From: CAYWWM01 sp965198025
GTDB taxonomy: Bacteria > Acidobacteriota > Terriglobia > 2-12-FULL-54-10
Assembly (NCBI GenBank): GCA_965198025.1
Contig: OZ240237.1
Span: 744,001 to 808,000 of the forward strand
Reading direction: 5' to 3'
Length of the DNA: 64,000 nt
Shown here: one piece after another, positions 47,560 through 55,545 of the stretch
How positions within the stretch are numbered: position 1 is the first letter of the stretch
Layout of the letters: each line of letters starts with the position of its first letter
Program-made: the position numbers and the translations under genes
Notes under the pieces: model-generated
What the model saw: the letters and a program-made list of their open reading frames with translations, nothing else
The model's database searches: none
What the model was told of the DNA's origin: nothing

Positions 47560-48009
47560 ATGACCGACTATACCTGGACCGTGCGCGTGGAGCGCGTCGG
47601 CGAGAAACAGGCCAAAGCATATGCGCGGAATCACGCCTTTGTGGTCGGCGAGCAGGCAGGCTTCGACGCATCCGATCGGCATCCGAGCGCGGTGGAATAC
47701 CTGCTGGGGGCGCTGGGTGGGGATTTGATTCGCGGATTCGAAGCGCAGGCGGCGCGGCGACGGGTTGACCTGGACGGGATAGAGTTGAGGCTCTCGGGGC
47801 GACTCAACAATCCACTGACGCATCTAGGCGTGATCGGCGAAGCAGGCCATCCGGGACTCGAATCGGTGGAAGGCACGTTATACGTGAGCGCCGACGCTGA
47901 GGAAGCCGTGCTCGAAGAGTTGTGGGAGGAAACGCTGGCGCGGTCGCCTCTGTTCCATACGTTGCGGCGGTGCGGTGAGGTAGTGATCGAGTTGCGGGTC
48001 ATGCCGTAA
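47560..48009 (+). CDS. OsmC-like protein lacking the redox cysteines
   Basis: A 149-residue OsmC/Ohr-fold protein. SAVEYLLGALGGDLIRGFEAQAARRRVDLDGIELRLSGRLNN matches the central helix and strand of the family. Where OsmC/Ohr proteins have their first Cys (LAAC-type) there is LGGD, and where the second Cys-Pro pair lies there is ARSPLFHTL. The peroxidatic pair is therefore missing, and the sole Cys is near the C-terminus (RRCGEV). A role as a carrier or binding protein for a thiol or selenol compound is conceivable. I start at ATG 47560, since homology begins there; the ribosome site is weak (AGG). Confidence 0.78.
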   Translation: MTDYTWTVRVERVGEKQAKAYARNHAFVVGEQAGFDASDRHPSAVEYLLGALGGDLIRGFEAQAARRRVDLDGIELRLSGRLNNPLTHLGVIGEAGHPGLESVEGTLYVSADAEEAVLEELWEETLARSPLFHTLRRCGEVVIELRVMP

Positions 48010-48049
48010 GGAGTAGCAGGAAGGAAGAATAGCTGGTGGAGGAACTGGA

Positions 48050-48877
48050 ATGGCGAAGTCCCCGATTCTGGTAGGAGCCGTAATCTACGATCCGAAGGTA
48101 GCGGTGATCTGGGAGATCATCAAGGACTTTTTCGAGCAGCAGGGCTGTCCCATGGATTGCGTGTTCTACAGCAATTACAAGCTGCAGGTGGACGCGCTGG
48201 TGGCGGGGCACATTCACATCGCGTGGAACTCGCCGCTTGCTTGGGTGGACGCGCAAAGGAGGACGTTGGGGAAGTGCCGCGCCATCGCCATGCGCGACAC
48301 GGACCGCGACCGGGTAACGCACATTCTGACTCGGAAGCAGAGCGGCGCGAAACGCCTGGCGGACCTGCGCGGGAAAACCATCGCCACCGGAGCGATGGAT
48401 TCTCCGCAGGCGACGTTGCTTCCCATTCATCATCTTGTGAAGGGGGGATTGAGGCCGGGGCAGGACTTCAGCGTGCGTCGGTTTGACGTGCTGGTGGGCA
48501 AGCACGGAGACCATGTCGGAGGAGAGCGAGATGCACTGGGCTGCCTGGAAAAAGGCGAGAGCGACGCATGCGCCGTGCTCGACCTGAACTGGCAAGGGTG
48601 GCTGGCCGACGGCACGGCCGATCCGAACCGCCTCACGGTGCTGACTACCACGGAGCCGTTCGACCACTGTAACTTCACCGTGCTCGAAGGCTTCCAGAAA
48701 GAAGAGGAGAAACGGTGGACGGACGCGCTGTTCCGGATGAGCTATGACAACCCGGCGCACCGCGAGATGATGGACCTGGAAGGGCTGAAGGCGTGGCTGC
48801 CGGGTCGCACCACGGGCTACGACGCGCTGACGGAGGCCGTCGCGGAGCAGCGGTTCTTTGAGGAGGAAGGTGCGTGA
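48050..48877 (+). CDS. PhnD/SsuA-family substrate-binding-like protein without signal peptide
   Basis: A 275-residue periplasmic-binding-protein type 2 fold of the PhnD/TauA class. It has VGAVIYDPKVAVIWEIIKDFFEQQG, VDALVAGHIHIAWNSPLAWVDAQ, ITRKQSGAKRLADLRGKTIATGAMDSPQATLLPIHHL-like text and VGGERDALGCLEKGESDACAVLDLNW. There is no leader peptide or lipobox, so it should stay in the cytoplasm; it may be a sensor, a ligand carrier or an enzyme-like member. It overlaps the next MetE-like gene by four bases, which ties the two functionally. The ligand is unknown. Confidence 0.8.
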   Translation: MAKSPILVGAVIYDPKVAVIWEIIKDFFEQQGCPMDCVFYSNYKLQVDALVAGHIHIAWNSPLAWVDAQRRTLGKCRAIAMRDTDRDRVTHILTRKQSGAKRLADLRGKTIATGAMDSPQATLLPIHHLVKGGLRPGQDFSVRRFDVLVGKHGDHVGGERDALGCLEKGESDACAVLDLNWQGWLADGTADPNRLTVLTTTEPFDHCNFTVLEGFQKEEEKRWTDALFRMSYDNPAHREMMDLEGLKAWLPGRTTGYDALTEAVAEQRFFEEEGA

Positions 48878-50079
48878 AGGCGCTTCCGCTGTTTCCGGTC
48901 ACGGCGGTCGGGAGCTGGCCCCGGCCGACGGAATTGTTGCGTGTGCTCCGAAACAGGCAGCAGGGAAGACTGTCCGCGGAGGAGTTCAACCGCATTGCAG
49001 ACGCGGCCGTGCTGGATGCGCTCCGGTGCCAGGAGTCGGCGGGAGTGGACCTGGTGACCGACGGCGAGCAGCGGCGCGACAACTTTTACTCCTTCGTGGC
49101 GGAGAAGCTGGACGGCGTGCGGCTGATGTCGCTCGCCGAGATGCTGGACGTGGTGGAGGACAAGGCCGGGTTCGAGCGTATCCTACAGACGCTTGACGTG
49201 CCGGCGTTTTCGATCCAGAATCCGACCTGCGTGGGCCGCATCCGCTTGCGCGAGCCGCTGGCGATGGACGAATATCGATTTCTGCGGGCGCACACGGACC
49301 GTCCCGTCAAGATCCCGCTGCCCGGGCCGTACCTGCTGACGCGGGCTATGTGGGTGAAGGAAGTGACGCGCGCTGTGTACCCGGCGATGGAGGACCTGGC
49401 GGAGGACGTGATCGAGGTACTTGGGCAGGAGGCGCGTGCGCTGCGCGACGCGGGAGCGGACTTCATCCAGTTCGATGAGCCGGTGTTAACGGAGCTGGTG
49501 TTCACTCAGGGGCAGACACGGACGTTCATGTGCGCGGCGCTGGCGGCCCGCAAAGATCCGGCGGAAGAACTCGAATTCGCCGTGAACCTGATCAATCGCG
49601 TGGTAGCAGGGCTCGGCGGGGTCCGCACTGGGCTGCACGTCTGCCGTGGCAACTGGAGCCAGAATGAGGAAACGCTGCTGCGGGGATCGTATCACCCCCT
49701 CCTTCCCTATTTGGCGCGCATCAACGTCCAGCAACTGGTTCTCGAGTACGCCACACCGCGAGCAGGCGAACTGCTCCCGATGGATGGCAAGGAGCTGGGC
49801 CTGGGGGTGGTAAATCCGCGCACGACGGAAGTCGAGACACCGGACCACGTTGTGGCGCGTGTGCAGGAGGCGCTGCAACTGCTGCCGGCGGAACGCATCT
49901 TCCTGAACCCCGACTGCGGCTTCGGGACGTTTTCGCGCCGCCCGATGAATTCGGCTGACGTTGCAACGAAGAAACTGCGCGCCATGACGGAGGCTGCCGC
50001 CGCACTGCGCAGGCAAGCAGCGGAGCCCCGGACCGTTTCTCGCGCGGCCGGTCTGTCGGCGAGAGCGCGGACGGAATGA
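48874..50079 (+). CDS. MetE-like (cobalamin-independent methionine synthase C-terminal type) protein 2
   Basis: A 401-residue core-MetE protein: VTAVGSWPRPTELLRVLRNRQQG at the start, VDLVTDGEQRRDNFYSFVAEKLDGV, DFIQFDEPVLTELVF. Zinc ligands are in RTGLHVCRGNWSQNEE (H-x-C), LVLEYATPRAGELLPM (Glu) and FLNPDCGFGTFSRRPMN (Cys). It is more typical of MetE than the divergent paralogue at 42370. Starts at GTG overlapping the PhnD-like gene and ends five bases before senA. In this array a methyl transfer to a thiol or selenol is plausible. The C-terminal 40 residues are unconserved. Confidence 0.87.
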   Translation: MKALPLFPVTAVGSWPRPTELLRVLRNRQQGRLSAEEFNRIADAAVLDALRCQESAGVDLVTDGEQRRDNFYSFVAEKLDGVRLMSLAEMLDVVEDKAGFERILQTLDVPAFSIQNPTCVGRIRLREPLAMDEYRFLRAHTDRPVKIPLPGPYLLTRAMWVKEVTRAVYPAMEDLAEDVIEVLGQEARALRDAGADFIQFDEPVLTELVFTQGQTRTFMCAALAARKDPAEELEFAVNLINRVVAGLGGVRTGLHVCRGNWSQNEETLLRGSYHPLLPYLARINVQQLVLEYATPRAGELLPMDGKELGLGVVNPRTTEVETPDHVVARVQEALQLLPAERIFLNPDCGFGTFSRRPMNSADVATKKLRAMTEAAAALRRQAAEPRTVSRAAGLSARARTE

Positions 50080-50083
50080 CGCA

Positions 50084-51433
50084 ATGGCTGTCGGCAAAGC
50101 AAACGATCAAACACAGATCTCCGAATTGGCCGAGTGGGTCTCGGACGGGAGACAACGCACGCTGGAGTTGGTCGCGGACTTGAGCGACGAACAAATGATT
50201 GGACCGCGCCTACCCATCGTGAACCCGCTGCTGTGGGAGATCGGGCACGCGGCCTGGTTTCAGGAAAAGTGGGTACTGCGCCACGTCTGCGGGGAGAAGT
50301 CCTGCCGCGACGATTCGGACGCGCTCTATGATTCGATTGCGATCGCGCACGATACGCGCTGGGACCTCCCGCTGCCGTCGCGGAAAGCAACGCTTGCATA
50401 CTTGGAGACTGTCTGCGGGCGCGTGCTGGAAAAGCTCACCCGGCCGGAGCCGAGCCCCGAGCTTCTGTTTCACGTGCGGTACGCGACGTTTCATGAAGAC
50501 ATGCACGGCGAGGCGTTCACGTACGCGCGGCAGACGCTCGGGTATCCCCCGCCGCAGCTCTCGCGTGTCGCCGGGGGTGATGGAAGCGAAATCAGAGTAG
50601 GTCTTCCACTGCCAGGAGAGGTCGAAGTACCGGGCAGCACGTTTCTGCTGGGGGCCGCGCCGGACGAGCCGTTTGTCTTCGATAATGAGAAGTGGGCACA
50701 TGCAGTCGAGGTGAAGCCGTTTTTCATGGCGCGGGCGGCGGTGACGCAGGGCGAGTTCCTGGCGTTCGTGGAAGAAGGAGGGTACGCCCGTGAGGAGTTT
50801 TGGAGCCGCGAGGGATGGGGGTGGCTGCAAGCGGCGGGCGCGGAGCATCCCGTGTATTGGCGCAGAGAGTCGAACGGGGGCTGGCTGCGGCGGGATTTCG
50901 ACCGCTGGGTGCGCCTGGAACCGCACCGGCCGGTGATCCACGTCAACTGGTACGAAGCACAAGCCTATTGCCGCTGGGCGGGCCGTCGGCTTCCAACGGA
51001 GACGGAATGGGAAGCGGCCGCCGCAGCGGAAGGATCTTCCGGCGGCTCACTGTCGTCGCGCAAGCGGCACTATCCCTGGGGCGAAACGACACCGGACTCG
51101 AAGCATGCCAATCTCGATTCCCGTTTACTGGGCTGCGCCAGCGTGGGAGCTCTGCCGGCGGGGGACAGCGCCGCGGGCTGCCGCCAGATGCTCGGAAACG
51201 TGTGGGAGTGGACCCAGAGCGATTTCCTGCCCTATCCGGGCTTCTTGGCCGATCCATACCAGGAGTATTCGGAGCCCTGCTTCCGGACCCGCAAGGTATT
51301 ACGGGGCGGTTGCTGGGCGACACGGGGGCGCATGTTGCGCAATACCTACCGCAACTTCTACACGCCGGACCGGCGCGACGTATGGGCCGGGTTCCGGACC
51401 TGCCGGCAGGAAAGCGCACTAGGAAGCGAATGA
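50084..51433 (+). CDS. senA: Selenoneine synthase SenA (EgtB-like nonheme iron enzyme)
   Basis: A 449-residue two-domain enzyme. The N-terminal DinB-like half carries the three iron His: LWEIGHAAWFQEKWVLRH and RYATFHEDMHGEAFTYARQTLGYPPPQ (HEDMH). The C-terminal formylglycine-generating-enzyme-like half has VKPFFMARAAVTQGEFLAFVEEGGY, HVNWYEAQAYCRWAGRRLPTETEWEAAAA, MLGNVWEWTQSDFLPYPGF and RKVLRGGCWATRGRMLRNTYRNFYTPDRRDVWAGFRTC. The N-terminal PRLPIVNPLLWEIGH and LYDSIAIAHDTRWDLPLPS stretches are the SenA variant as I recall it, rather than EgtB. SenA joins hercynine to a selenosugar oxidatively, giving selenoneine. The neighbours senB and egtD support this over ergothioneine. A role in ergothioneine synthesis cannot be fully excluded without substrate-site comparison. 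Confidence 0.85.
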   Translation: MAVGKANDQTQISELAEWVSDGRQRTLELVADLSDEQMIGPRLPIVNPLLWEIGHAAWFQEKWVLRHVCGEKSCRDDSDALYDSIAIAHDTRWDLPLPSRKATLAYLETVCGRVLEKLTRPEPSPELLFHVRYATFHEDMHGEAFTYARQTLGYPPPQLSRVAGGDGSEIRVGLPLPGEVEVPGSTFLLGAAPDEPFVFDNEKWAHAVEVKPFFMARAAVTQGEFLAFVEEGGYAREEFWSREGWGWLQAAGAEHPVYWRRESNGGWLRRDFDRWVRLEPHRPVIHVNWYEAQAYCRWAGRRLPTETEWEAAAAAEGSSGGSLSSRKRHYPWGETTPDSKHANLDSRLLGCASVGALPAGDSAAGCRQMLGNVWEWTQSDFLPYPGFLADPYQEYSEPCFRTRKVLRGGCWATRGRMLRNTYRNFYTPDRRDVWAGFRTCRQESALGSE

Positions 51434-52383
51434 CGATCTCGATCATCACGCCCGCCGCCGCGACCTCACGACGGGGAAATCGCTGGACGGCGCTGCGGTG
51501 GGCCCGGATGCTGCGGGAGTTGGGGCATCGTGCGGTGATCGAGGAGCAGTACAGCGGGCGATACTGCGATATGCTGGTGGCGCTGCACGCGCGGCGGAGC
51601 GCCCCGTCGATCGAGCGATTCCGGCACGAGCATCCGGAAACCCCGCTCGTGGTGGCGCTAACCGGCACGGATCTTTATGGCGACATTCGCACAAACCGGC
51701 AGGCGCAGCGCAGCATCGAGATGGCTACACGGCTGATTCTGTTACAGCCTCTCGGCGTTGGGGAATTGCCCGCGCGCTTGCGCGAGCGTGCCCGGGTGGT
51801 GGTGCAGTCGGCAGAGCGGCCGCGGGGGGAAATCCGTCCGAAGAAGCGTGTGTTTGAAGTGTGTGTGACGGGCCACTTGCGCCCGGTGAAGGACCCGCTG
51901 CGCACGGCATGGGCCGCGCGGCTGTTGCCGGAATCTTCCTGAATCCGCGTCGTGCACATCGGCGGGGCGCTGAGCGAGGAAATGAAGCGGCAGGCGGCTT
52001 CGGAGATGCAAACGAATCTCCGGTACAAGTGGCGCGGCGAGCTTCCGCGCTGGGAGGCCCTCCGTGTGCTGGCGCGGAGCCGGCTCCATGTGCTCAGCTC
52101 GCGGGCAGAAGGTGGGGCGAACGTACTCTCCGAAGCGATCGCGTGCGGGGTTCCCACTTTGGCTTCGCGCATTCCCGGGTCGGTGGGGATTCTGGGGCGG
52201 GATTATCCTGGATACTTTCCCGTGGGAGACACGAAGGCGCTGGCGGGTTTGCTTCGTCATGCCGAGACGGACGCCAAGTTCCGGGGGCGTCTCCAAGCGG
52301 CATGTGACCGGCTGCGTCCGCTGGTCCATCCAGACCACGAACGCGAAGCGTTGAGAAGATTGTTGGCAGAGCTCACCGTGTAG
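51430..52383 (+). CDS. senB: SenB-type selenosugar synthase, interrupted by an in-frame TGA
   Basis: A GT-B-like glycosyltransferase of 317 codons. It starts MTISIITPAAATSRRGNRWTALRWARMLRELGH, then CDMLVALHARRSAPSIERFR, PLVVALTGTDLYGDIR and FEVCVTGHLRPVKDPLRTAWAARLLPESS. Codon 171 (51940-51942) is TGA. The same frame then continues as IRVVHIGGALSEEMKRQAASE, RYKWRGELPRWEALRVLARSRLHVLSSRAEGGANVLSEAIACGVPTLASRIPGSVGILGRDYPGYFPVGD to a TAG. From memory of the family an Arg is usual at this site (SSRIRV), so CGA to TGA would explain it. A GTG nine bases after the TGA (51952) could restart translation and make two half-proteins. SenB makes the selenosugar from a UDP-sugar and selenophosphate. It overlaps senA by four bases (ATGA). 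Confidence 0.82.
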
Positions 52384-52400
52384 CTCGATAAGGAGTTCTG

Positions 52401-53402
52401 GTGGCGACGCAATCCGAGGCAGAGCGACTCAGAACGGTCATTTGCGAATCGGCTTCGCAGCCGGATTCGTTCGCGGAAGAAGTACGGGCGGGGCTGACGG
52501 CGAATCCGAAGAGCCTGCCGTGCCGGTTTTTCTACGACCCGGAGGGATCGCGGCTGTTTGAGGTGATCTGCGAGTTGCCGGAATATTATTTGACGCGCGC
52601 TGAGACTGAAATCATCGAAGACCGGTCCGAGGAAGTGGTGGGGAAGTTTCCTCGCGGTGCGACTCTGATCGAGCTGGGGAGCGGGAGCTCTGCCAAGACG
52701 CGCCGCCTGATCGCGGAGTTCCTGCAGCGCGACGGACGGTTGCTTTACATCCCGGTGGATATTTCCCGAAGCATGCTGGAAGAAAGCGCGCGGGCGCTCC
52801 TCGACGAATTTGCGGGTCTGGAAATCCTGGCGGTGGCGGGTGAGTATCAGGAGGCGACGGGGCACCTGCGAAGAGATTTCGGCCTGCCGAAGCTGATCCT
52901 CTGGTTGGGGTCGAACATCGGCAACCTGGACCGGCCGGAGGCCGTCGAATTCCTCCATTGTTTGCGCGGGCTGATGACGGCGGAGGACCGTCTGCTGGTG
53001 GGAATCGATCTGAGGAAGGGCCGTCGCGTGCTCGAAGCGGCTTACGATGACGCGCAGGGCATTACCGCGCAGTTCAACCGGAACATCCTGGCGCGAATCA
53101 ACCGGGAACTAGGGGGAGAGTTCGATCGGAACCAGTTCCACCACCGGGCGCGGTACGACGAAGAGGCGGGCCGGGTGGACATGCGCTTGGAAAGCGCGAC
53201 CGCTCAGACGGTGCGGATCACGGCGCTGGAGCTTGCGGTGCCGTTGGCAGCGGGCGAGACAATTCATACGGAGAATTCCTACAAGTATTCCCCGGCGGAG
53301 ATCCAGGAAACGGCTGCGGCGGCCAGGCTGCGGGTTGCGGACCAGTGGCTCGACCGGAACAGACAATTCACCTTGAACCTATTGGGTCCGAATCAGGAAT
53401 AG
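52401..53402 (+). CDS. egtD: L-histidine N(alpha)-methyltransferase EgtD
   Basis: SAM-dependent trimethylation of histidine to hercynine, 333 residues. Signatures are KSLPCRFFYDPEGSRLFEVICELPEYYLTRAETEII, the SAM motif ATLIELGSGSSAKTRRLIAEFL, YIPVDISRSMLEESARAL, LILWLGSNIGNLDRPEA, LLVGIDLRKGRRVLEAAYDDAQGITAQFNRNILARINRELGGEFD and ETIHTENSYKYSPAEIQ. Starts at GTG with AAGGAG six bases upstream, 17 bases after senB. Hercynine is the acceptor for SenA, so egtD supplies the substrate for the neighbouring genes. Confidence 0.93.
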   Translation: MATQSEAERLRTVICESASQPDSFAEEVRAGLTANPKSLPCRFFYDPEGSRLFEVICELPEYYLTRAETEIIEDRSEEVVGKFPRGATLIELGSGSSAKTRRLIAEFLQRDGRLLYIPVDISRSMLEESARALLDEFAGLEILAVAGEYQEATGHLRRDFGLPKLILWLGSNIGNLDRPEAVEFLHCLRGLMTAEDRLLVGIDLRKGRRVLEAAYDDAQGITAQFNRNILARINRELGGEFDRNQFHHRARYDEEAGRVDMRLESATAQTVRITALELAVPLAAGETIHTENSYKYSPAEIQETAAAARLRVADQWLDRNRQFTLNLLGPNQE

Positions 53403-53484
53403 TTTCGGCAGCGAGGCCGGAGGGAGGGAAGCGCAGCCTCGTACGCTTGCTTTTCGGCCGGTGGGGATTGGAAAGGCGTTACCG

Positions 53485-55545
53485 ATGCGCATGGGAGTGG
53501 ATACCGGCGGAACTTTCACCGACTGCATCACGTTCGACGGAACCGAGGCGCGTGTGCTTAAGGTGTTCACGGACCCACAAGACCCCGCCGCCGCGATTCT
53601 CGGCGCAATCCGGCATGTGGCCGGGGACAAACTGTCAGAACCGTTAACGCTCATCCACGGGACGACCACAGGCACCAACACGGTCCTCGAACGGCGCGGC
53701 GCTCGCGTTGCGCTGCTCACCACGGAAGGCTTCGAGGACTTGATCGAAATCGGCCGGCAGAACCGCCCCCGTCTCTACGACTTCGATGTGGAGCGCGATC
53801 CGCCGCTCGTCCCGCGGGGGCTTCGCTGGGGAGTACCCGAGCGCAGCGTTGCGGGTGGCAGGGTGCTGATGCGGCCGCAGCCCGCCCAACTCGACCGGCT
53901 GCTGGCGGGCGTCCGGCGGTCGCAAGCCGATGCCATCGCGATTTGCTTCTTGTTTTCGTTTGCTAATCCGGCGAATGAACGAACGGTTGCGCGAGCCGCG
54001 CGGAAGCTGGGCATTCCGGTTTCGGTCTCGCACGAGATTCTTCCCGAATTTCGCGAGTACGAGAGGCTTTCGACCGTCGTTCTCAACGCCTACCTGGTTC
54101 CGCGCGTGGGGCGGTACCTGAAACGCTTGCGGCAGGAGGCGCAGCGGTACCGGACGGGGGCACAGGTGTATGTGATGCAATCAAGCGGCGGCATTACAAC
54201 AGCGGACCGCGCAAGCCGCGAGCCGGTGCGCACGATTCTCTCGGGGCCGGCGGGGGGCGTCGTGGCCGCGCGGCGGCTTGCCGATCAACTGGGCATCGAA
54301 CGTGCGATCAGTTTCGATATGGGCGGCACCTCGACCGACGTGTGCCTGCTTGCCGGCCCGCCGGCGACGACGCGCGAGACCACGCTCGGAGGGTTGCCGG
54401 TGGCGGTGCCGGTTCTCGATGTGCACTCGGTCGGAGCCGGAGGCGGATCGCTTGCTCGCGTAGACGCGGGCGGGGCGCTGCGGGTGGGTCCGAAAAGCGC
54501 CGGGGCCTCGCCCGGACCGGCCTGTTACAGTCGCGGGGGAACGCGGCCGACCGTAACCGACGCGCATCTTCTGCTGGGGAGGCTCGACCCGGAACACTTC
54601 CTCGGCGGCGAATTCGCGCTCGACGAACAGGCTGCACGGGAAAGTTTTTTCTCCCATTTTTCGTTGGGGTCTTTGGGCAAGAAGGGCTCGCGGGCACGGC
54701 TCCGTGATGCGCTCCGACTCGCCGCTGGCATCGTGGCCGTCGCCAACGCGAACATGGAAAAGGCGTTGCGCGTGATCTCGGTTGAACGCGGCCACGATCC
54801 GCGAGATTTTTCCCTGGTGTCGTTCGGCGGGGCGGGCGGCTTGCACGCCTGCGACCTGGCGCGCGTCCTACGCCTGGCTCAGGTGATCGTTCCATCGAAT
54901 CCCGGTGCGTGTTCGGCGCTCGGTGTGCTGCTTTCTGATGTGGTAAAAGACGTTTCGCAGTCCGTGCTGTTGCGGGTACCTGCAGGCTCACCCGCCGGGC
55001 GATCCCGGGAATGGGCGCAGTTTCGAAGCGGCATCGAGAAGCGGCTCCAGCGGCTGGAGCGGGAGGCCCGCGCGGAATTGCGGCGCGATGGGATGGGTGC
55101 CGGCGCCGCGGCCGCCGAGCGCAGCCTCGATGTCCGGTACGTTGGGCAGAGCTACGAACTGACCGTGCCGCTGGGTGAGAGATTTCGGGAGCAGTTTCAT
55201 CGCATGCATGAGCGGGCGTACGGCTATGCCGATCCGGGTCGAGCGCTCGAAGTGGTAAGTCTGCGGCTGCGGCTGACGATTCCGACGCCGCAGCCCCGGT
55301 CCCGGCGCATGCGAGTTGCGAAGGTGTCCAGACCGGACAGGGCGTTGATCCGCCGGCGGGCGGTGTGGTTCGGTGGACGGTCCCATGCGACGCCGCTGTA
55401 TGACCGCGCGCGACTCGTTCCAGGGATGCGATTTCGCGGTCCGGCGGTTGTGGCCGAATACAGCTCAACGACCGTGGTTCCACCCGACTTCAACTGTACC
55501 GTGGACGGAATGCTAAATCTGGTGCTGAAACAGAATGCGCGCTGA
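53485..55545 (+). CDS. Hydantoinase/oxoprolinase family protein, subunit A (HyuA-like)
   Basis: ATP-dependent ring-opening hydrolase subunit, 686 residues. ASKHA phosphate motifs are visible in MGVDTGGTFTDCITFDG, LIHGTTTGTNTVLERRGARVALLTTEGFEDLIEIGRQ, and AISFDMGGTSTDVCLLAGPP. VLDVHSVGAGGGSLARVDAGGALRVGPKSAGASPGPACYSRGGTRPTVTDAHLLLGRL and FSLVSFGGAGGLHACDLAR follow. It ends with the beta C-terminal domain. The family opens N-methylhydantoin, 5-oxoproline, or carboxylates acetone; the substrate is unknown. It overlaps its partner by 11 bases and follows egtD by about 80. Whether it belongs to selenoneine/ergothioneine metabolism or is merely adjacent is open. Confidence 0.88.
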   Translation: MRMGVDTGGTFTDCITFDGTEARVLKVFTDPQDPAAAILGAIRHVAGDKLSEPLTLIHGTTTGTNTVLERRGARVALLTTEGFEDLIEIGRQNRPRLYDFDVERDPPLVPRGLRWGVPERSVAGGRVLMRPQPAQLDRLLAGVRRSQADAIAICFLFSFANPANERTVARAARKLGIPVSVSHEILPEFREYERLSTVVLNAYLVPRVGRYLKRLRQEAQRYRTGAQVYVMQSSGGITTADRASREPVRTILSGPAGGVVAARRLADQLGIERAISFDMGGTSTDVCLLAGPPATTRETTLGGLPVAVPVLDVHSVGAGGGSLARVDAGGALRVGPKSAGASPGPACYSRGGTRPTVTDAHLLLGRLDPEHFLGGEFALDEQAARESFFSHFSLGSLGKKGSRARLRDALRLAAGIVAVANANMEKALRVISVERGHDPRDFSLVSFGGAGGLHACDLARVLRLAQVIVPSNPGACSALGVLLSDVVKDVSQSVLLRVPAGSPAGRSREWAQFRSGIEKRLQRLEREARAELRRDGMGAGAAAAERSLDVRYVGQSYELTVPLGERFREQFHRMHERAYGYADPGRALEVVSLRLRLTIPTPQPRSRRMRVAKVSRPDRALIRRRAVWFGGRSHATPLYDRARLVPGMRFRGPAVVAEYSSTTVVPPDFNCTVDGMLNLVLKQNAR

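Noticed and set aside
50084..51433. Ergothioneine EgtB as the primary call for the EgtB-like gene
   Set aside because: egtA, egtC and egtE are absent and the gene is translationally coupled to a SenB-type glycosyltransferase, so SenA fits better; EgtB remains the alternative.
51940..52000. Selenocysteine insertion signal after the senB TGA
   Set aside because: The only nearby stem (CCGC with GCGG) starts three bases after the TGA, far closer than bacterial SECIS elements allow, and the site is expected to be Arg rather than Cys/Sec. A plain nonsense change or split gene is simpler.
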